Part shown: piece by piece, positions 39,328 to 53,100 of the stretch
How positions within the stretch are numbered: position 1 is the stretch's first letter
Layout of the letters: the number at the start of each line of letters is the position of its first letter
The notes under the pieces: model-generated
Database searches by the model: none
Seen by the model: the letters and a program-made list of their open reading frames with translations, nothing else
Told to the model about the DNA's origin: nothing
Translations under genes and position numbers: made by a program
NCBI RefSeq assembly: GCF_003254395.2
Contig: NC_037640.1
Location: 11,791,789 to 11,855,788, forward strand
Source of the DNA: Apis mellifera
Taxonomy: Eukaryota > Arthropoda > Insecta > Hymenoptera > Apidae
DNA length: 64,000 bases
Direction: 5' to 3'

Positions 39328-42300
39328 AAAAGTAAATTGATTATGAAGTTTGAACATCGATTAACGTATTTTATAAATGTAACTATTTATATCACATTTA
39401 AATTTTATTCTTTTCCTTTTTAATTCTGAGGAACATTTTTTATGGAACAATCTTTTGCATTATTGATTCTATTTAACTTTTTATGAAAAAAATCGTAATT
39501 ATTAAAAAATAAATTAAGAGATAATTTCAGAGTTCATCAACTTTGTTTGAAAATTAATCGAACAATGTTGCAACAAGGAATTTTCAGTTGGGATAAAAAA
39601 AGGGTCGTGATGTAATTTGCAATTACAGTTTGTTTACACTGATCGGTTTTCAACTCGTGGTGCCTTTCACGAAGCTATTCTCAAGATGGAAATGAAGAGA
39701 GCATCGGTTCTGCGTATCTCTGAACTTGATACTTTTGCACGCCGCATGCCATTGAAACGAGATTTTTGTAACGCGGGCGCGAGGGCGTGCGCTATGCTTT
39801 TAAACCGAGCCAATAAATTAATGTTACCAGGCGAGCAGGAAGGAAGGAGCGCGCACTCTGCACACTTTTGCAAAAAACCTATTGTTAACATGCTACCCTG
39901 TTAAGTATGCAATAATGTCTCAACAATCTCACCTGTTGTTTAACAATTATTTTGCAACCGTCGCGGGCGCGTGTGTGAAACCCGTTACAAACGTTGTACA
40001 ACGGGGAGTGTTGTGTTTAGCATGGAAAATTCTCCGGCCTACGCGCGTGGAGAAAAGTGGAGAGAGCGGGCTTACGATATCGTAAATTATTCCTATAACA
40101 CGTAACGAGGGTTGCCTTCTTTCTTCTTTCCCCTCTTCTTTCTCTCTTTCTTTCCCCCCCCTTTTTTCTTTAAATTTATTTTATTTTATTTCATTTTATT
40201 TCTAAACGAGCCGAGAAAGTTCCTTTCGCTTCATGATGCCTTGGTCTCCAGTCATGTAATGTTGTAACATTGTTCTTGTTTTTGCGCGATAATTTGTTGT
40301 TGTTGTCGAGGAACGATTGTAACTCGAGGATTCTTTTCATCGGGAGCGCGTATATTTAATCGATAATCGATACCGTTGTAATATTACAAAAAAAAAAATA
40401 TTAATAATAAAAGGTAAACACTTCTATTTAAAAAAGTGAGATCGTAAATAATTTTCTTATCGATCGAGGAATACCTGAAATAATACTTCATAACCGAATT
40501 GTTATTCGCCCTCGTTTCCCTTCGATAACGCCAACTGTACACAACCGATTGACTGCAAATCTCGCGTTACAAATCCACCATTTGACGGAGAAACCACTAC
40601 GCTCAACCGTCCACTTCTTAAAATTACAGTTACACGCGTGATCCATCCATCCACAAACTCGATTAACCATTAAAAAAAAAAAAAAATATCCTCGAGAAAT
40701 ACAAATTCGAAGCGATGTAATGAAAAAAACAAAAAAAAAAGAGAAAAGAAGAACAGTCGCATCTCCGTACAATCCCTCCTTAACGACGCGTGCCCGCCGC
40801 GAATGGCGATTGGAATTCTACTTTTCCACGCGAGGCATATTTCTTTGCCTTTTGTCCGCGCTCGGAAGTATCGGTGCGCTCATAAATAAAGCATAACCGT
40901 GAACGCGAGTAGGCGAGGTGGATCCCTGTATGTGTGTGTGTGCGCGTCCAGCAACGGGACGTGTCCCCCCTCCCCTCCCGTTTCTTCGCCATAAGAGGGC
41001 GAGGGCGAATCAGGAGGGGGGCAGGTGGTTGAAAAATAAAGGCGGCAGTTAAGTAAGTTACTTTTAGAATATTATTATCATCCCTCTCGATAGGATTCAT
41101 CAATGCTTGAAGAATCAAGAAAAATCTTGTTTCTTTAATTAATTGATTAATTGTTATTGGTCGCGTTGTCTCGCAGTGACGTCATTCGTTAATAAGAAAA
41201 AGAGAATTGGCAATATATTCTTGGATAAATTTTCCATTTAAAAATTATAAAAATTTTTTTAAAATATATTCAGAGGATAAGGATTAATTATATATATATA
41301 TATACGGTTTATCGATACAAATCAGGAATCCGCATATTTGCAAACATATTAACTTTGGCCGATTGTAAATCAACTTCTTTAGTGGCTGCAATCCGGATTA
41401 ACGTTCGAGGTAATACACCCTTTTACGATTTTACGATGAAATGTTAACCTAATGCTAATTCTTAGAAGTTCGAGATGCAAGATAAAGAAAGCTATTTGAA
41501 CGATTTCTATTTTTAAAATTTTTCCTTTGAAAAAAAGAATAACCGAAATATTTTAACGTATAAAATTCTTCGAAAGACATAAACAGAAATTTTTATTATT
41601 GCGATAACTTGTCAAGGTTTCCTCGTACTTCGTGTTATTTTTAATACGCAACATGTGCGGTGAACAAGATGGCGAGTAAACATTACTATTTTGTTGTGCA
41701 CGGCTCGTCCCTCTAACGCCGTAATCGAGCAACTATATACTCGCCCAGCCACGAGGACGTGGCGCACGTGCATTATAGCAGCTTACGTCGCGGCTAAAGA
41801 AGCTAACGCGACTAAAAGATTAAAGGATCGTGACCGGTTAATATGAACCATCGTGCGCCACGATTCATAAAAAATTTCGATACTGGGTATCCGGGTTACG
41901 ACGTATTTACAACCGCATCGCGTGGCAAAGCGTAAGAGAAATTATATATTAAACGATACGAGCACCGATGGTAACACAAGAAACGTAAGCAAAGAATAGA
42001 AAAGGAAAATGAATATTATAATACAAACTAGTAGAAAAAATTCCTTTTCGTAAATAATTAACGCGTTAAAAAACAAAATTCAATAATACAAATTGAAAAA
42101 AAAAAAAAAAAGCAAATTAACCGCATTGAGCTAATAACGCTTTAATTTCCCCTATGCACAACAAGCGAGATCTCGCGTACAAACACAACTGTGGCCTAAT
42201 CGCATGGTCGATAATATCGTAACGCGGTATTATAAACGTTTCACCTTAGAAACCCGTGATTTTACCCGTGCAGTCGTAATTTCACCAAACAGTTTCTTTT

Positions 42301-45040
42301 CTAGAATTTTTTTTTTCTTTTTTCTTTTTCTCCCTAGTTTCTTTTTTCTTTTGCCGATCCAACGTTTTTTCCCAATTCGATAGAAAATACCAGACAACGG
42401 ATAGTAAATCAGAGGGAGGATTTCACGGACAAACAGTGTGCACGCTGCGGCGATAGATAACGGAGGCCGAGACCGTTGTTGGCGGAGAACAGGGCAGTTT
42501 TAAGGTGCTGATTTATCGTGAACACCGTTTAAAGATGAAAGCATACTTCGTCGAGAAATCGTGACTCGTTAATCGCTACCATCGTCGATTTCTTTGACCA
42601 GTTATTAACGAGCCGCTGAATCGCGTCCATCCTATTCCCGGATGATCGAGAAAACATATTTTTTTTCATCCTTTCACGCTGTGATATAAAAATAGAAAAA
42701 TTATCCTCGAAAATTTGTTTCGATTTCTCCCTTTAGTTATTTCTAAAAAAAAAAAAAAATCTTCGAACAATGGGCTTTCAATTTCGCCAAAGATGGAAAA
42801 TTAAACAATGCTTGGTCTCTTTTTTTTAGAAATTTCTGCCAACACAAATATTCGTATTCTCTCTCTCGTGCCAGCTACAATATCCGCAAATTTGCATAAC
42901 ACGTCCTCGTTACCGAAACGAACGTCTGAATCCGTGGTAGAAAAAGAAACGGTAAAGAAATACCTTGTACGAATAAAAGAGGAGATTCCGTTTCGTGGGA
43001 ATTCTGCAAATTTTTCGAAAATCCGGTTAACGGTCAACAGCGTTTACAACAGCGTTTGTATCTTCCACGAACTAGTTACTTCGGACGGAAAGGAAAATCG
43101 AACACTGGGACAAAGGATGAACGCTTGCTTGTTGGGGCACGCAACACTTGTGGCACGGTTCACAAAGGAGGAGAAAGGATCGTTAACAAGGCTGTTAATT
43201 GCCGCGATCAATTCGTGTAATAAATTTAAAATGAAAAATGACTTTAATCGTTATAGCTGTATTCTTCTCTCGATGAAATCGTTATCTCGATTCAAATTCA
43301 CTCGTTAGTGGATTTACTCGAATTTAAAACGAATAAAAAAATGAGGACAATGAACTCGCCGATTCTTCGCATACTGGAGCAAAACCGCCATTGTGATTTC
43401 GCGCACTGTTTTACCACGTGCGCACAGTTTACCACTGCTGCCGTGCACGCACGCAACTTTTGACTCTGCTCGTTGTTAGGTTAGGTTGAAGGCTGGCTCC
43501 TTGGGCTCTCGAAGGGAATGTTCGCGGGCGGCAATTAAGCAATACTCGGTTCGTCGGTTACTTTTAATTGTTCTTAACGAGGCTAAACGCGGCCGTGGTC
43601 CACGTCACGGCGCATAACAATGAATAACGGTCGCGGTGAACGAGTCCGTTTACTTTGTTCCCTATTGTCACCGCCAACGACAATGAGTCCGACCACGCCA
43701 CGGGCTCGAAATGCGTATCATTGACGTGCGAACCGTCCTGTGTACCGAATAATTACGTATGAATCCGGCCAAGATCCGTCTGTTTTATAAACACCAGATG
43801 TCCATTTCACGCGACATATTCTTCTCTTTTTCCTTTTGACGCGAGTATAAAGGACGAAGCGTCTATTTCTTTATTTTGTTAATGGTAATTGCATTCCGTG
43901 TTAATTGTTAGATAAAGATTTCGCACGATTATCAGGCTAAATAAATAAAAATAATTTCAACAATTGTTGTAATAATAAATGAATATAATATAGATGTTTT
44001 TATTTTGTTATATAAATTTTATAGGTTAGCAGCGCTACGGTATTTTATAGGTTAAATTGATATTGTTTCGATGAGAGAAGAATGCATTGAAAAAGAATAA
44101 TTAAGTGGAAAGGAACGAATTATTATAAAATTTTTGATATTTTTACGACGAATTTTTTAAAATTAGATTTTTTTCAATGGATAACGAAAAAAGAATATCT
44201 TCTAATGATATCACAGGATCCAATATTTTTCTTTTAATAAACTTTGCCTCGATCATATAAAAATATAATTTTTTGACAATTACAGGTCACGAATAAGTAA
44301 AAGAATATATAATTAATAATAATAAAATAATATTCAAATTTTTCTTCTATATTATTATAAGGTTAATTCATAAGTTATAAATTTATTTGTAATGCATTAT
44401 AAAATACAAACATAAAATAATAAAATAACAAAAGCATTAATAAATCTGTCAAAATAATTCTTTTCGTGTCTCAAAATACGCCTCGACAATTCGTCAACCG
44501 GTTTCGATCGCGTTTATTCCTTGAATTTAAATTTATCCTTATGCTTTATAATGAAAATGATCTCATAATATGCAGTATTTATTCTTTGAAAAATCATATC
44601 TATTTTAATTCAAATATATAATAAAAAACTATTTCCTTCGTAAAATTCGAAATTTTGCATCATGAATTTGCATATTTCTTTTCTTCTTTTCACTAACTTT
44701 TTGATTAATATTATTTAATATCAACCGTTCTACATCTGGTAACTAATGAAAACATATCGATCAAATATCAGTCCTACTCACTTTACAATGCATATACTAT
44801 ACATATTTAAACTATTACGTCATGCCAATTTTCTATATATATATACATACAATGATGTAATATTCAGAACGGACAAAGTGTCTTGGAGAAAAAGAACGTA
44901 TATAAATAAATATAACTGGATACTGCAAGAAAAGCGAGGATCAACTGTCAACGAATTAACATCGTGAAGTTGAGCGCAAGCCGCGCGATTCGATACATAT
45001 ATGTCGAACTTCAGCATGGAATTTGAAAAAGTGCACTCAC

Positions 45041-45350
45041 CGTCAACTCAGCATTTCGTCCAGCGTCATTCGAGTGTCGCCGATGGAAACTCGTCACGCT
45101 CGAGAATATTGTCGACACGATCATACGTCCACGATATTTCACTGATCACTTTTTACATCGAATGTCACATTAGAGACCAAGAGATTACCGTAAACATCGC
45201 GTGAAGAAAAAATTGAAGAGAAAAGATCGTTCGATGATAGATTGTTGTCACTTTACGATTACACGTTCCTCTTGTCGTGTTTTTAATTCGACGGAAAATT
45301 TTGTCGATCCGTGACAGGATAATTCATACAATTTGATATTTTTTTTAACA
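45041..45350 (-). other. Candidate distant 5' exon of the coiled-coil gene
   Basis: On the minus strand a strong donor, GACG|GTGAGTGC, ends at 45041. Upstream of it are several short upstream frames and an ATG frame of 28 codons (starting near 45124) that reaches the donor in phase 0. That matches the phase of the exon beginning at 18650. A TATATAA lies just upstream. Transcription from here would make a 26 kb first intron and explain the gene-free region. The link is inference; the exon could be noncoding or belong to an unrelated transcript. Confidence 0.3.
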
Positions 45351-45355
45351 AATTC

Positions 45356-45377
45356 ACTGATCGAGCACACTTATATA
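45356..45377 (-). promoter_or_regulatory. Possible TATA box and initiator
   Basis: Read on the minus strand, TATATAA (45377-45371) is followed by TCAGT (45360-45356), an arthropod-type initiator. The spacing of about 19 bases is shorter than usual, so the real start may lie slightly further downstream. A CpG-rich stretch lies just upstream at about 45.38-45.48 kb. Confidence 0.3.
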
Positions 45378-45837
45378 ATCGCTGTACCATCTGCGAAACA
45401 CACCTGACCAATGGTCGAACGATACTGAGCCGGTAGCACTCGCGAATCTCCCACTAGACTTCCACCACCCCCTCCCCTTACACACCATTCAAGTCGTCAA
45501 GTAAGCAACCCTTTTTGAATTTTTTTTTTTATAAAAAATTCTCAACCGCGTATTTGAAAACAAAATTAATATTTTTATCAATAACTTTTTTAAAATTAAT
45601 CTATTAAATTGTTTAATATATTTAAACGGAAATTGAATTACAAAGAACAGTAAAACGGTTCTTTTTATTTTTTTTCCACAATTCTATCGCTCAATAAAAA
45701 GACTAATATTTTCAGAAAATATTCTGAAAATTGAAACAAAAAAAAAAAAGAAGAAGAAGCAAAGTGAATAACGCGTTAGATGGAACACAAATAAGAGGTT
45801 GAAGAAAATAAAAGAAGATATACTATGTACATAAAAA

Positions 45838-46190
45838 CAAAATGCGATTTAATACACCGTGAAGAGGTTGTCTAGAAGCAAAATACACCGTGAAAGGGTA
45901 AACTATGATAAAACGCATAAAGGAGAGGCGCATAAACAATATCGAACATAGAACAATATGATCGCTGAAGAAAAATGAGAAATAATTATAATGACGGAAA
46001 GGCGAAAAAGATACAGATCGGACGTTCAACGAAATCTCGCTGAATAGGAGTAACGTTTTAAAGGGAAGCGAGGCCACCTCTATCCTCGGTATCCTCGGTG
46101 AAATAAAACGAGATTTAACGCACCGTGAACAATCGTGCGCGAATAGAATATACCTTGAAAGTGTAAAACATGGCAAAACTCGCGTTGCCT
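45838..46190. repeat. Dispersed duplication of a CACCGTGAA-containing block
   Basis: Blocks at about 45838-45910 and 46100-46185 share GATTTAAYRCACCGTGAA, TAGAAKMRAATAYACC, TGAAAGKGTAAA and a ..AAAACKCR.. end. They are about 260 bp apart in the same orientation. Within the first block the ACACCGTGAA motif also occurs twice. Confidence 0.7.
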
Positions 46191-46307
46191 TGGTAATCAC
46201 GAGACGTATAAATGCGGCAATAAGTATCAGCGCGCAATTTACCGTCCATTGAATTCGTTTAACGTGTAAACTACAGGCTGTCGCCGTTGGACCAATCTTC
46301 GAAGATG

Positions 46308-46430
46308 CTCTCTCTCTCTCTCTCTCTCTCCACGCGCATAAAATATCCGCGCGCACGTGTGTACACAGCTTGCTGTACAGGGATGAAAAAAGAGATAAGC
46401 CCGCATATTTTTTTTTTTTTTTTTTTTTTT
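46308..46430. repeat. (CT)n microsatellite and a T homopolymer
   Basis: A CT run lies at 46308-46330 and a run of about 23 T at 46408-46430. Confidence 0.9.
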
Positions 46431-47869
46431 ATTTCACATTGATTGATATTCCTCTTTATACCACATTTTTTAATATTATTAAATAACGCTTTCCACGAGA
46501 ATCTCTCCTTTCTAAGAATATTTTTTTCGCCGTCGGAAAAAAATTTTCGCAAAAATTTTCGAAAAATTTTTTTTTTTTTCTTACGCATTCTATACGATTT
46601 GAACGTACATACGCGAACTATTTTCCACGGTATTTGTGATGTTACAGTTTAATGATACGCTTTATTGTATCACGCTCGCCAGAGGGTGTACAGATTATGG
46701 TAGTGGCACCATTATAAAAACCTTGGAGATGGAGGCAGTTATGAGTCACGCTCACGTGAAGGTGTAGAAGGAAGCATCGTGGCGCGCTTATATTATAAAT
46801 GTTAATATTGCTCGTTTATTAGAAACGAGTGAAACGATCGCCTCGTGACCAATAAAAGTGCCATTTATGCCGTTCGTATTTCTACGATCCGCGTTTTGTT
46901 TATTTCATTAAAAAACGAAAGGCGAAGGAGAAGGAGAAGGAGAGGAAGGAAAAAAAGCGATTAAAACAACCAACCTCCAGACAACCTCCAGGCGATTACG
47001 TAACGTGGCAACGTATTTTCCAGAAGGTCAAGTAACTTTTTAACCATCAATCGACGGATGATTGCACCCTTTGAGGGGGTAATCGCGCGTTATCCCACCT
47101 ATGGGCTGCCAATTATGGTTGAAAAATCAATCCGACGTGTGCTCAACCGACGGATTAAAGAAAAATTTTTCTCTCCACATCGCCGTCCCATTATCTCTTG
47201 ATTGATTACTTAAAAATTACTTACGTCGCTTATTTTAGAGATGGAACGATCGGATTGTTTGTTGGGGAAAAAACTGCGCTTAATTTTAATTACATTTTAT
47301 TATGTCTACGATTTTTTTTTTTTTTTTAAATGAAAACGATTCTTTCTTTCGAAAGTTCGAACATCGTTAATATAAGAGGACGATGGATGGATAATTGTCT
47401 CGATCGATAAATGCGAATTCTAACGTTATCGATACGAATATACACCGTTCGTCCGTTTATTATTATTACGTGTGTTCGCACGAAAGAAATTTAAATTTTT
47501 CGAATTTCGCGCGTTTCGATTTCATTCGTCCATTGTTTTTTTTCCTCGCGAGGTTATCATCATCGTTGTTTTTGAACGTAAATTGAAATTGTACGCGTTT
47601 TCAGCCAGTTTTTCGCCGAGTAATTTGATGACGTAGCAACGATGGCTAATGTTGCTGATGCTCTTCGCTCTCGATAATCTTTTTCGAGATATAACGATGA
47701 CCTGAATTCCAACGGGAATTCGTGTCTTAAAACAATCTACGTTTTTCGCGAGGCGGGAAAAGGGGGAAGAACTAACAACTTGCGCATCCAAGTTTTAACT
47801 TTAATTGGATCGGTTGAATTACGGGATATTTAATACGGGAGCGTATTAATTGAGAAGGAGGATGGAAAA
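46431..47869. other. Gene-poor region, fourth part
   Basis: Mixed AT-rich and CpG-containing sequence with no supportable gene, RNA or mobile element. A 15-base T run lies near 47310. Confidence 0.45.
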
Positions 47870-50115
47870 AATGGAGGGAATTTCAAGAATTTCGATGTTT
47901 GAATTATTCACCGGTATCATTCATCACGGTTATATGTGAAGAGGTATATTTAATGGTCAATTTAGAAATGAATCGAGATATTTTTGAAAATTGTATATCA
48001 TGTATTTTATAGAAGATTAAGATATTTTAAAAAATTTAGAAATTTAGAATTGAGATATTTTAAAAAATATATTTAAAAATGAATAGAGATATTTTAGAAA
48101 ATTTAGAAATGAATTGAGATATTTTAAAAAATTTGGAAATAAATTGAAATATTTTAGAAAATTTAGAAATGAATTGAGATATTTTAAAAAAATTTAAAAA
48201 TGAATTAAAATATTTTAAAAAATTTAGAATCAAGATATTTTAGAAAATTATATATCATATATCATGTATTATATATTATAAAAAATTAATATATTTTAAA
48301 AAATTTAGAAATGAATTGAGATGTTTTAAAAAATTTAGAAATGATTTGAGATATAATTATAATAAATTATATATCATATTTATTATACATAATTATATAA
48401 ATTATATATAATATATATTATAGAAGATTAAGATATTTTAAAAAATTTAAAAATAAATTGAAATATTTTAGAAAATTATATGTATATTACAGAAAGTTAA
48501 GATATTTTAAAAAATTTAAAAATGAATTAAGATATTTTAAAAAATTTAGAAATGAATTAAGATATTTTTAAAAAATTTAGAAATGAATTGAGATATCTTA
48601 GAAAATTATATATTATAATTTAAAAAATTAAAAAATTTAAAAATGAATCAAGATATTTTAGAAAATTTTATATCACATATTATATATTAGAAAATTAAAT
48701 TAAGATATTTTAAAAAATTTAGAAATGAATTGAGATATTTTAAAAAACTTAAAAATGAATTAAGATATTTTTAAAAAATTTAGAAATGAATTGAGATATT
48801 TTAAAAAATTTAGAAATGAATTGAAATATTTTAGAAAATTTTATATCATATATTATATATTAGAAAATTAAATTAAGATATTTTAAAAAATTTAGAAATG
48901 AATTGAGATATAATTATAATAAATTATATATCATATAATATTTATTATAGAAAATTAAGATATTTTAAAAAATTTAGAAATATATCAAGATATTTTAGAA
49001 AATTATATATTATACATTATAGAAGATTGAGATATTTTAAAAAATTTAGAAATAATTTGAGATATAATTACAATAAATTATGTATCATAAAATTAAGATA
49101 TTTTAAAAAATTTAGAAATGAATCAAGATATTTTAGAAAATTATATATTATATATTATAGAAGATTAAGATATTTTAAAAAATTTACAAATGAATTGAGA
49201 TATTTTAGAAAATTATATATTATATATTATAGAAAATTAAAATATTTTAAAAAATTTACAAATGAATCAAGATATTTTAAAAAATTATATATTATGTATT
49301 ATAGAAGATTAAGATATTTTAAAAAATTAATGAATTGAGGTGATAATAGAAATAGAATAGAAATGAATTGAGATATTTTAAAAAAATTATATATATCATA
49401 TAATATATATTATAGAAAGTTAAGATATTTTAAAAAATTTTTAGTTTGATTGGATGTGTTTCCTTGTAAGTCAGTGACAAAAGGATTTTTGCATTCTCAT
49501 GTTTCAAAAAGAATAACATAAGAATTGAGAAAAAAAAATGAAAAGAATGTTAAGAATTTCGATGTTGAATTATTTACTATGAGATGCTTATCACGATTAA
49601 TATTATAATAATTTGAACAACATTTAATATAAAAATGAATTAAAATATTTTATAAAATTCTCGATTTCATTTAAATTGGATATATTTCCTTGTAAGTCAG
49701 AAGTGACGGAAGATTTTTGCACTCTCATCCTGTTCCAAAAAAAGAAGAACGGAAGAATGAAACATTCATACAAGTTTTGCAACTTGTTGCAAAATCTCTA
49801 ATTAAGAGGAAAAAGTGAAGAGAATTTTACGAATTTCGATGTTGAATTATTCATAGATATTCATCACGATTAATAATTCGAAGAACGCTTAATAGCCAAT
49901 ATCGAAACTTTATATTAAAATATTTTTAAAAATTTTCGATTTCAATTCGATTGGATATATCTCGTTGCAAAATCACTAGATTTTTGCAGTCTCCTATTCC
50001 AACAAGAATGAAACATTCTTACAAATTTTCTTTTATCATATTATCATGCATATATAAAGAATATTTAAAAAAAAAATTTTCGATTTCAATTCGATCGAAT
50101 ATATTTCCTTCCATA
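47870..50115. repeat. Composite repeat: three ~285 bp units, first one hugely expanded
   Basis: The order AATTTCGATGTTGAATTATT, CATCACGRTTA, TATTAAAATATTTT-like, GATTGGATATATYTCCTTG and a TTTTTGCANTCTC end occurs three times: from about 47880, 49555 and 49835. Units two and three are about 285 bp. In unit one the middle is replaced by about 1.45 kb of 30 bp minisatellite (separate entry), and the same closing block then follows at 49445-49500. The minisatellite therefore arose by expansion inside one copy of an older tandem triplication. Confidence 0.78.
47965..49440. repeat. AT-rich minisatellite, about 30 bp unit, ~40 copies
   Basis: The core GATATTTTAAAAAATTTAG followed by AAATGAATTGA is repeated with small variations across almost 1.5 kb. 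Longer inserts such as TTATATATYATATATTATAG occur between groups, giving a partial higher-order structure. The 103-codon frame at 49027-49338, with its repeated Arg-Tyr-Phe-Lys-Lys-Phe, is a translation of the repeat. Confidence 0.95.
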
Positions 50116-53100
50116 AAATCAATAGATTTTATTTCATTCTCCTCCCGTTCCGAAAAACAGGAACAGAGGAACGAAACGTTCTTGCGAATCTATTGTGACG
50201 TAACACGGTTTCCTGACCCAATAATCCCGTGTCCACCGTTGTCCGCATGGTAAGGTAGATCATCATTGTGTCATAGAGGAACGATGGAATCGAGCTACTT
50301 CTACCGCGTTCCGCCATCGTTGCCACGAATGCCTCGATAATAACAATCCTTTTCGAATTCTGGACGTGGCACAGTGCGCCTCGTCGGAATTGCACGTTTC
50401 TGCGGGACTTAACGATATAAAAGGCTCATTATTCGTAACGAGCAAATAAACCATTTCCTTTGCGGAGGTTCTCTTCAAAAATTGTATAATAATAATAATA
50501 ATAATAATGTAAGGAGAATCCGTGCATTATCCACGATGATGTTCCATGTTTCTATTTCGAAATCGTGGTGTAAACGTTACGATAGACGAAACGATTAAGT
50601 TATATTGCTGGTATATCGATCGATTATATTTTTCAAAATGGATTACATCGAAATACTGGTTATTAAGACGATGAGTTTTTTTTTTTGGTCCTTTTTCATC
50701 AATTTATAATTTTCTCCTTAAAAACCATCGATTCTCTTAGACACGTTTTACGATTGTATTGTATCAATCTGAAATTGAAATATCTGATAATTCGATCGAA
50801 TAAAATATATATCGTTAAAAGGGATAAAGTGTTTTATTTTTTTTTTTCTTTGCAATTGAAATAATCGAGGATACATTGTTATTCGATATTTTTATCCAAT
50901 GCGTCAGAAGATTGTAGGAAGTCTACGCCGCTTCCTGAGGAATACGGTCACGAGAAATTGTGGTTTTTGAAAAGAAAAAAAAAAAAAAAAAAAAAAGAAA
51001 AAAAAAACTCGATGAAACCACAAGCCGCACGGATTGTCCTTGATAACCGGCTAAATGTATTTCAGTGAAATACTTTCCATTAATGATTTCACTTAAAAGG
51101 GGCAATAAAACGTTCTGTCCGTGGGAAATATTTGCCCGATGAAACGAATCATGTTTCTAGGACATTTGTAACGATTCTATCTACTCTTCGACACAGAAAG
51201 ATTAAGAAATCATAAAAAAAAAAAATCGTATCTTTCGTATCCTTCTTCATTCTATAAATACACGAAACAATCGAACAAACGCATGACGAAGAAATTTTAT
51301 TCTTTGCATCTCTTTACAATTATCGAAACGCGACTTCGATGGCATTTCAATGGACGCGGCGACGGGTGGAATACAGAAAAAGCGCGGAAGATCAACTCGG
51401 GGTAAGGATACGCACGCGCTATTGCTTCGTCGATACGGAAACTCGCATGAATCAGCGTCCGATTACTCGTAACGCCGTTAATAACGCACGGTTTTCCTCG
51501 TGGGCGGTTTCCTTCCCCGAATAATCGAGGCAGAAAGTCGAATACTTTTGATAACGCGACTGGTTGGACCGAATTTTAATGCAATCTTAACAATTTCATC
51601 GTCGAAGTTATCCACCGAGTTCAATGACCGACCGAGAAGAGATACGACGAATTTTCGAAAAATCAGCTGATTCGAATCGATGGTTCACAAAAGTGATTAC
51701 GTGTGGATGATATAAAAGGTATACTTATGAATTCACCTTCTATCTTCGTAACAATGTGCGAAGACACGATCGAATGGTTCGTCATCGAGACATTAGACGG
51801 TGTCGATATTCCCGTGCCGTGCGACCGGAACAATGAAGACGCAGCGAGTACAATGCGAGTCACGGCGATCACGTTGGCCGCGCATGGATGTGTCTCAGGC
51901 TGCGATGACACAAAGACGAAAAGGCGGAAACATCGGAGACGGATGATAAGAGAGAAGGAAGAAGGAGGAAGAATGAGAAGGAGGGGGAAGGGAGAATAGG
52001 AAAAAGAAGATGAAACAAACGAAACAAAGCAGAGGGTAGTGCGCGCATGATTTACGTACACGAGCAATAGACTGTATAATTTATCGATCGATCGAAAGCG
52101 CATGCGCCGCTGCCTGCGCGCATACACGATTATGCATGCGCGACTGCCGAACAGTGCACGAGTACACGCCGCGCAATCGATCACTGTCCACCTCGTTCGA
52201 TGACGTTAATGAGGTTGATCGGTATTTAACGATACTTTTAGCCTCTTGGCCATTGCAGCCGATTATATGCGCCGTTTGTTTATGCAATGGGAGAACGATC
52301 GAGCCACGGATTGAGACGTTGTGCGTGAAGATTCGTGAGTATAGAAAAGATCGAAACGAAAATAAACGAATTTTTCAACGAACGTATTTTTGCGATTGGG
52401 TATGATTTTCCAATCGAATCGAAGAGAAAATAAAAATTGATTCGGGATTACGGACGTATAAGGTATATAAATATTTTCAATTTCGGTTAATGCGCCCAAA
52501 TAAATTCCCATCGTTGACAGGATATCTTCCCGACCGAGGACATCTATCGGTTACAAGGCGCAACGAGTTTAAACAACGAGCCGAATGGCCAACCTGTCGT
52601 GTAATGAATCGTGCACGATTTTCGTTATCCCGTGAAAATAAGACGTGCGTGTACAAACGAGGCATCGAAAAGAACGGGAAAAGGGATCCACAATCGATCA
52701 ACGTCGTTCCGCATGATCGTGCGGATGAACATGATTGGCAGAATACACGAGTCAACGGACAGTAGCCGTGGCTCGAAGCGCTTGTACCACGGAGGAATAA
52801 TCTGTTTACAGGAAAAGAAGGATGGCGCGGCGTGAACTTTCGCACGGAAGTGACTGTTGAACGACAGACGTCCCGTTTAATAGGCTCGCCTCGACGACAC
52901 AACGCAAGAAATAATTGAACCCGGAGCGATCATAAATTCCTCGGCTCGCCACTGAATTATACCACTTTGCATCTAGTTAAGACCGCCGCGTACATCGGTG
53001 TGCGCCGTGCAAATAATTCACGTTTGTCGCGAACCTTTCGAACGATTAGTAGACACACGCGATCTGTGTATAGCCACTCGTTAGAATTCGATGTGAACGA

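Larger units (their letters stand above)
37533..45040. other. Gene-poor region, third part
   Basis: Apart from the CpG patch and AT tract listed separately, no gene is supportable here. A (TA)n run lies near 37781-37800 and A/T homopolymer runs are common. CpG-rich stretches are at about 39.75-40.07, 41.65-41.93, 42.42-42.56 and 43.35-43.78 kb. One long frame (42808-43308, plus) is discussed as a finding. Confidence 0.45.

Noticed and set aside
45823..46356. 177-codon minus-strand frame
   Set aside because: It crosses a CT microsatellite and a duplicated noncoding block, and no domain is recognisable.
49027..49338. 103-codon frame with a repeated Arg-Tyr-Phe-Lys-Lys-Phe motif
   Set aside because: It is a translation of the ~30 bp minisatellite, whose unit length is divisible by three.
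51663..52184. 173-codon minus-strand frame and the overlapping plus-strand frame
   Set aside because: Stop-poor CpG- and GA-rich sequence is open on both strands. No family resemblance or splice signals support either.
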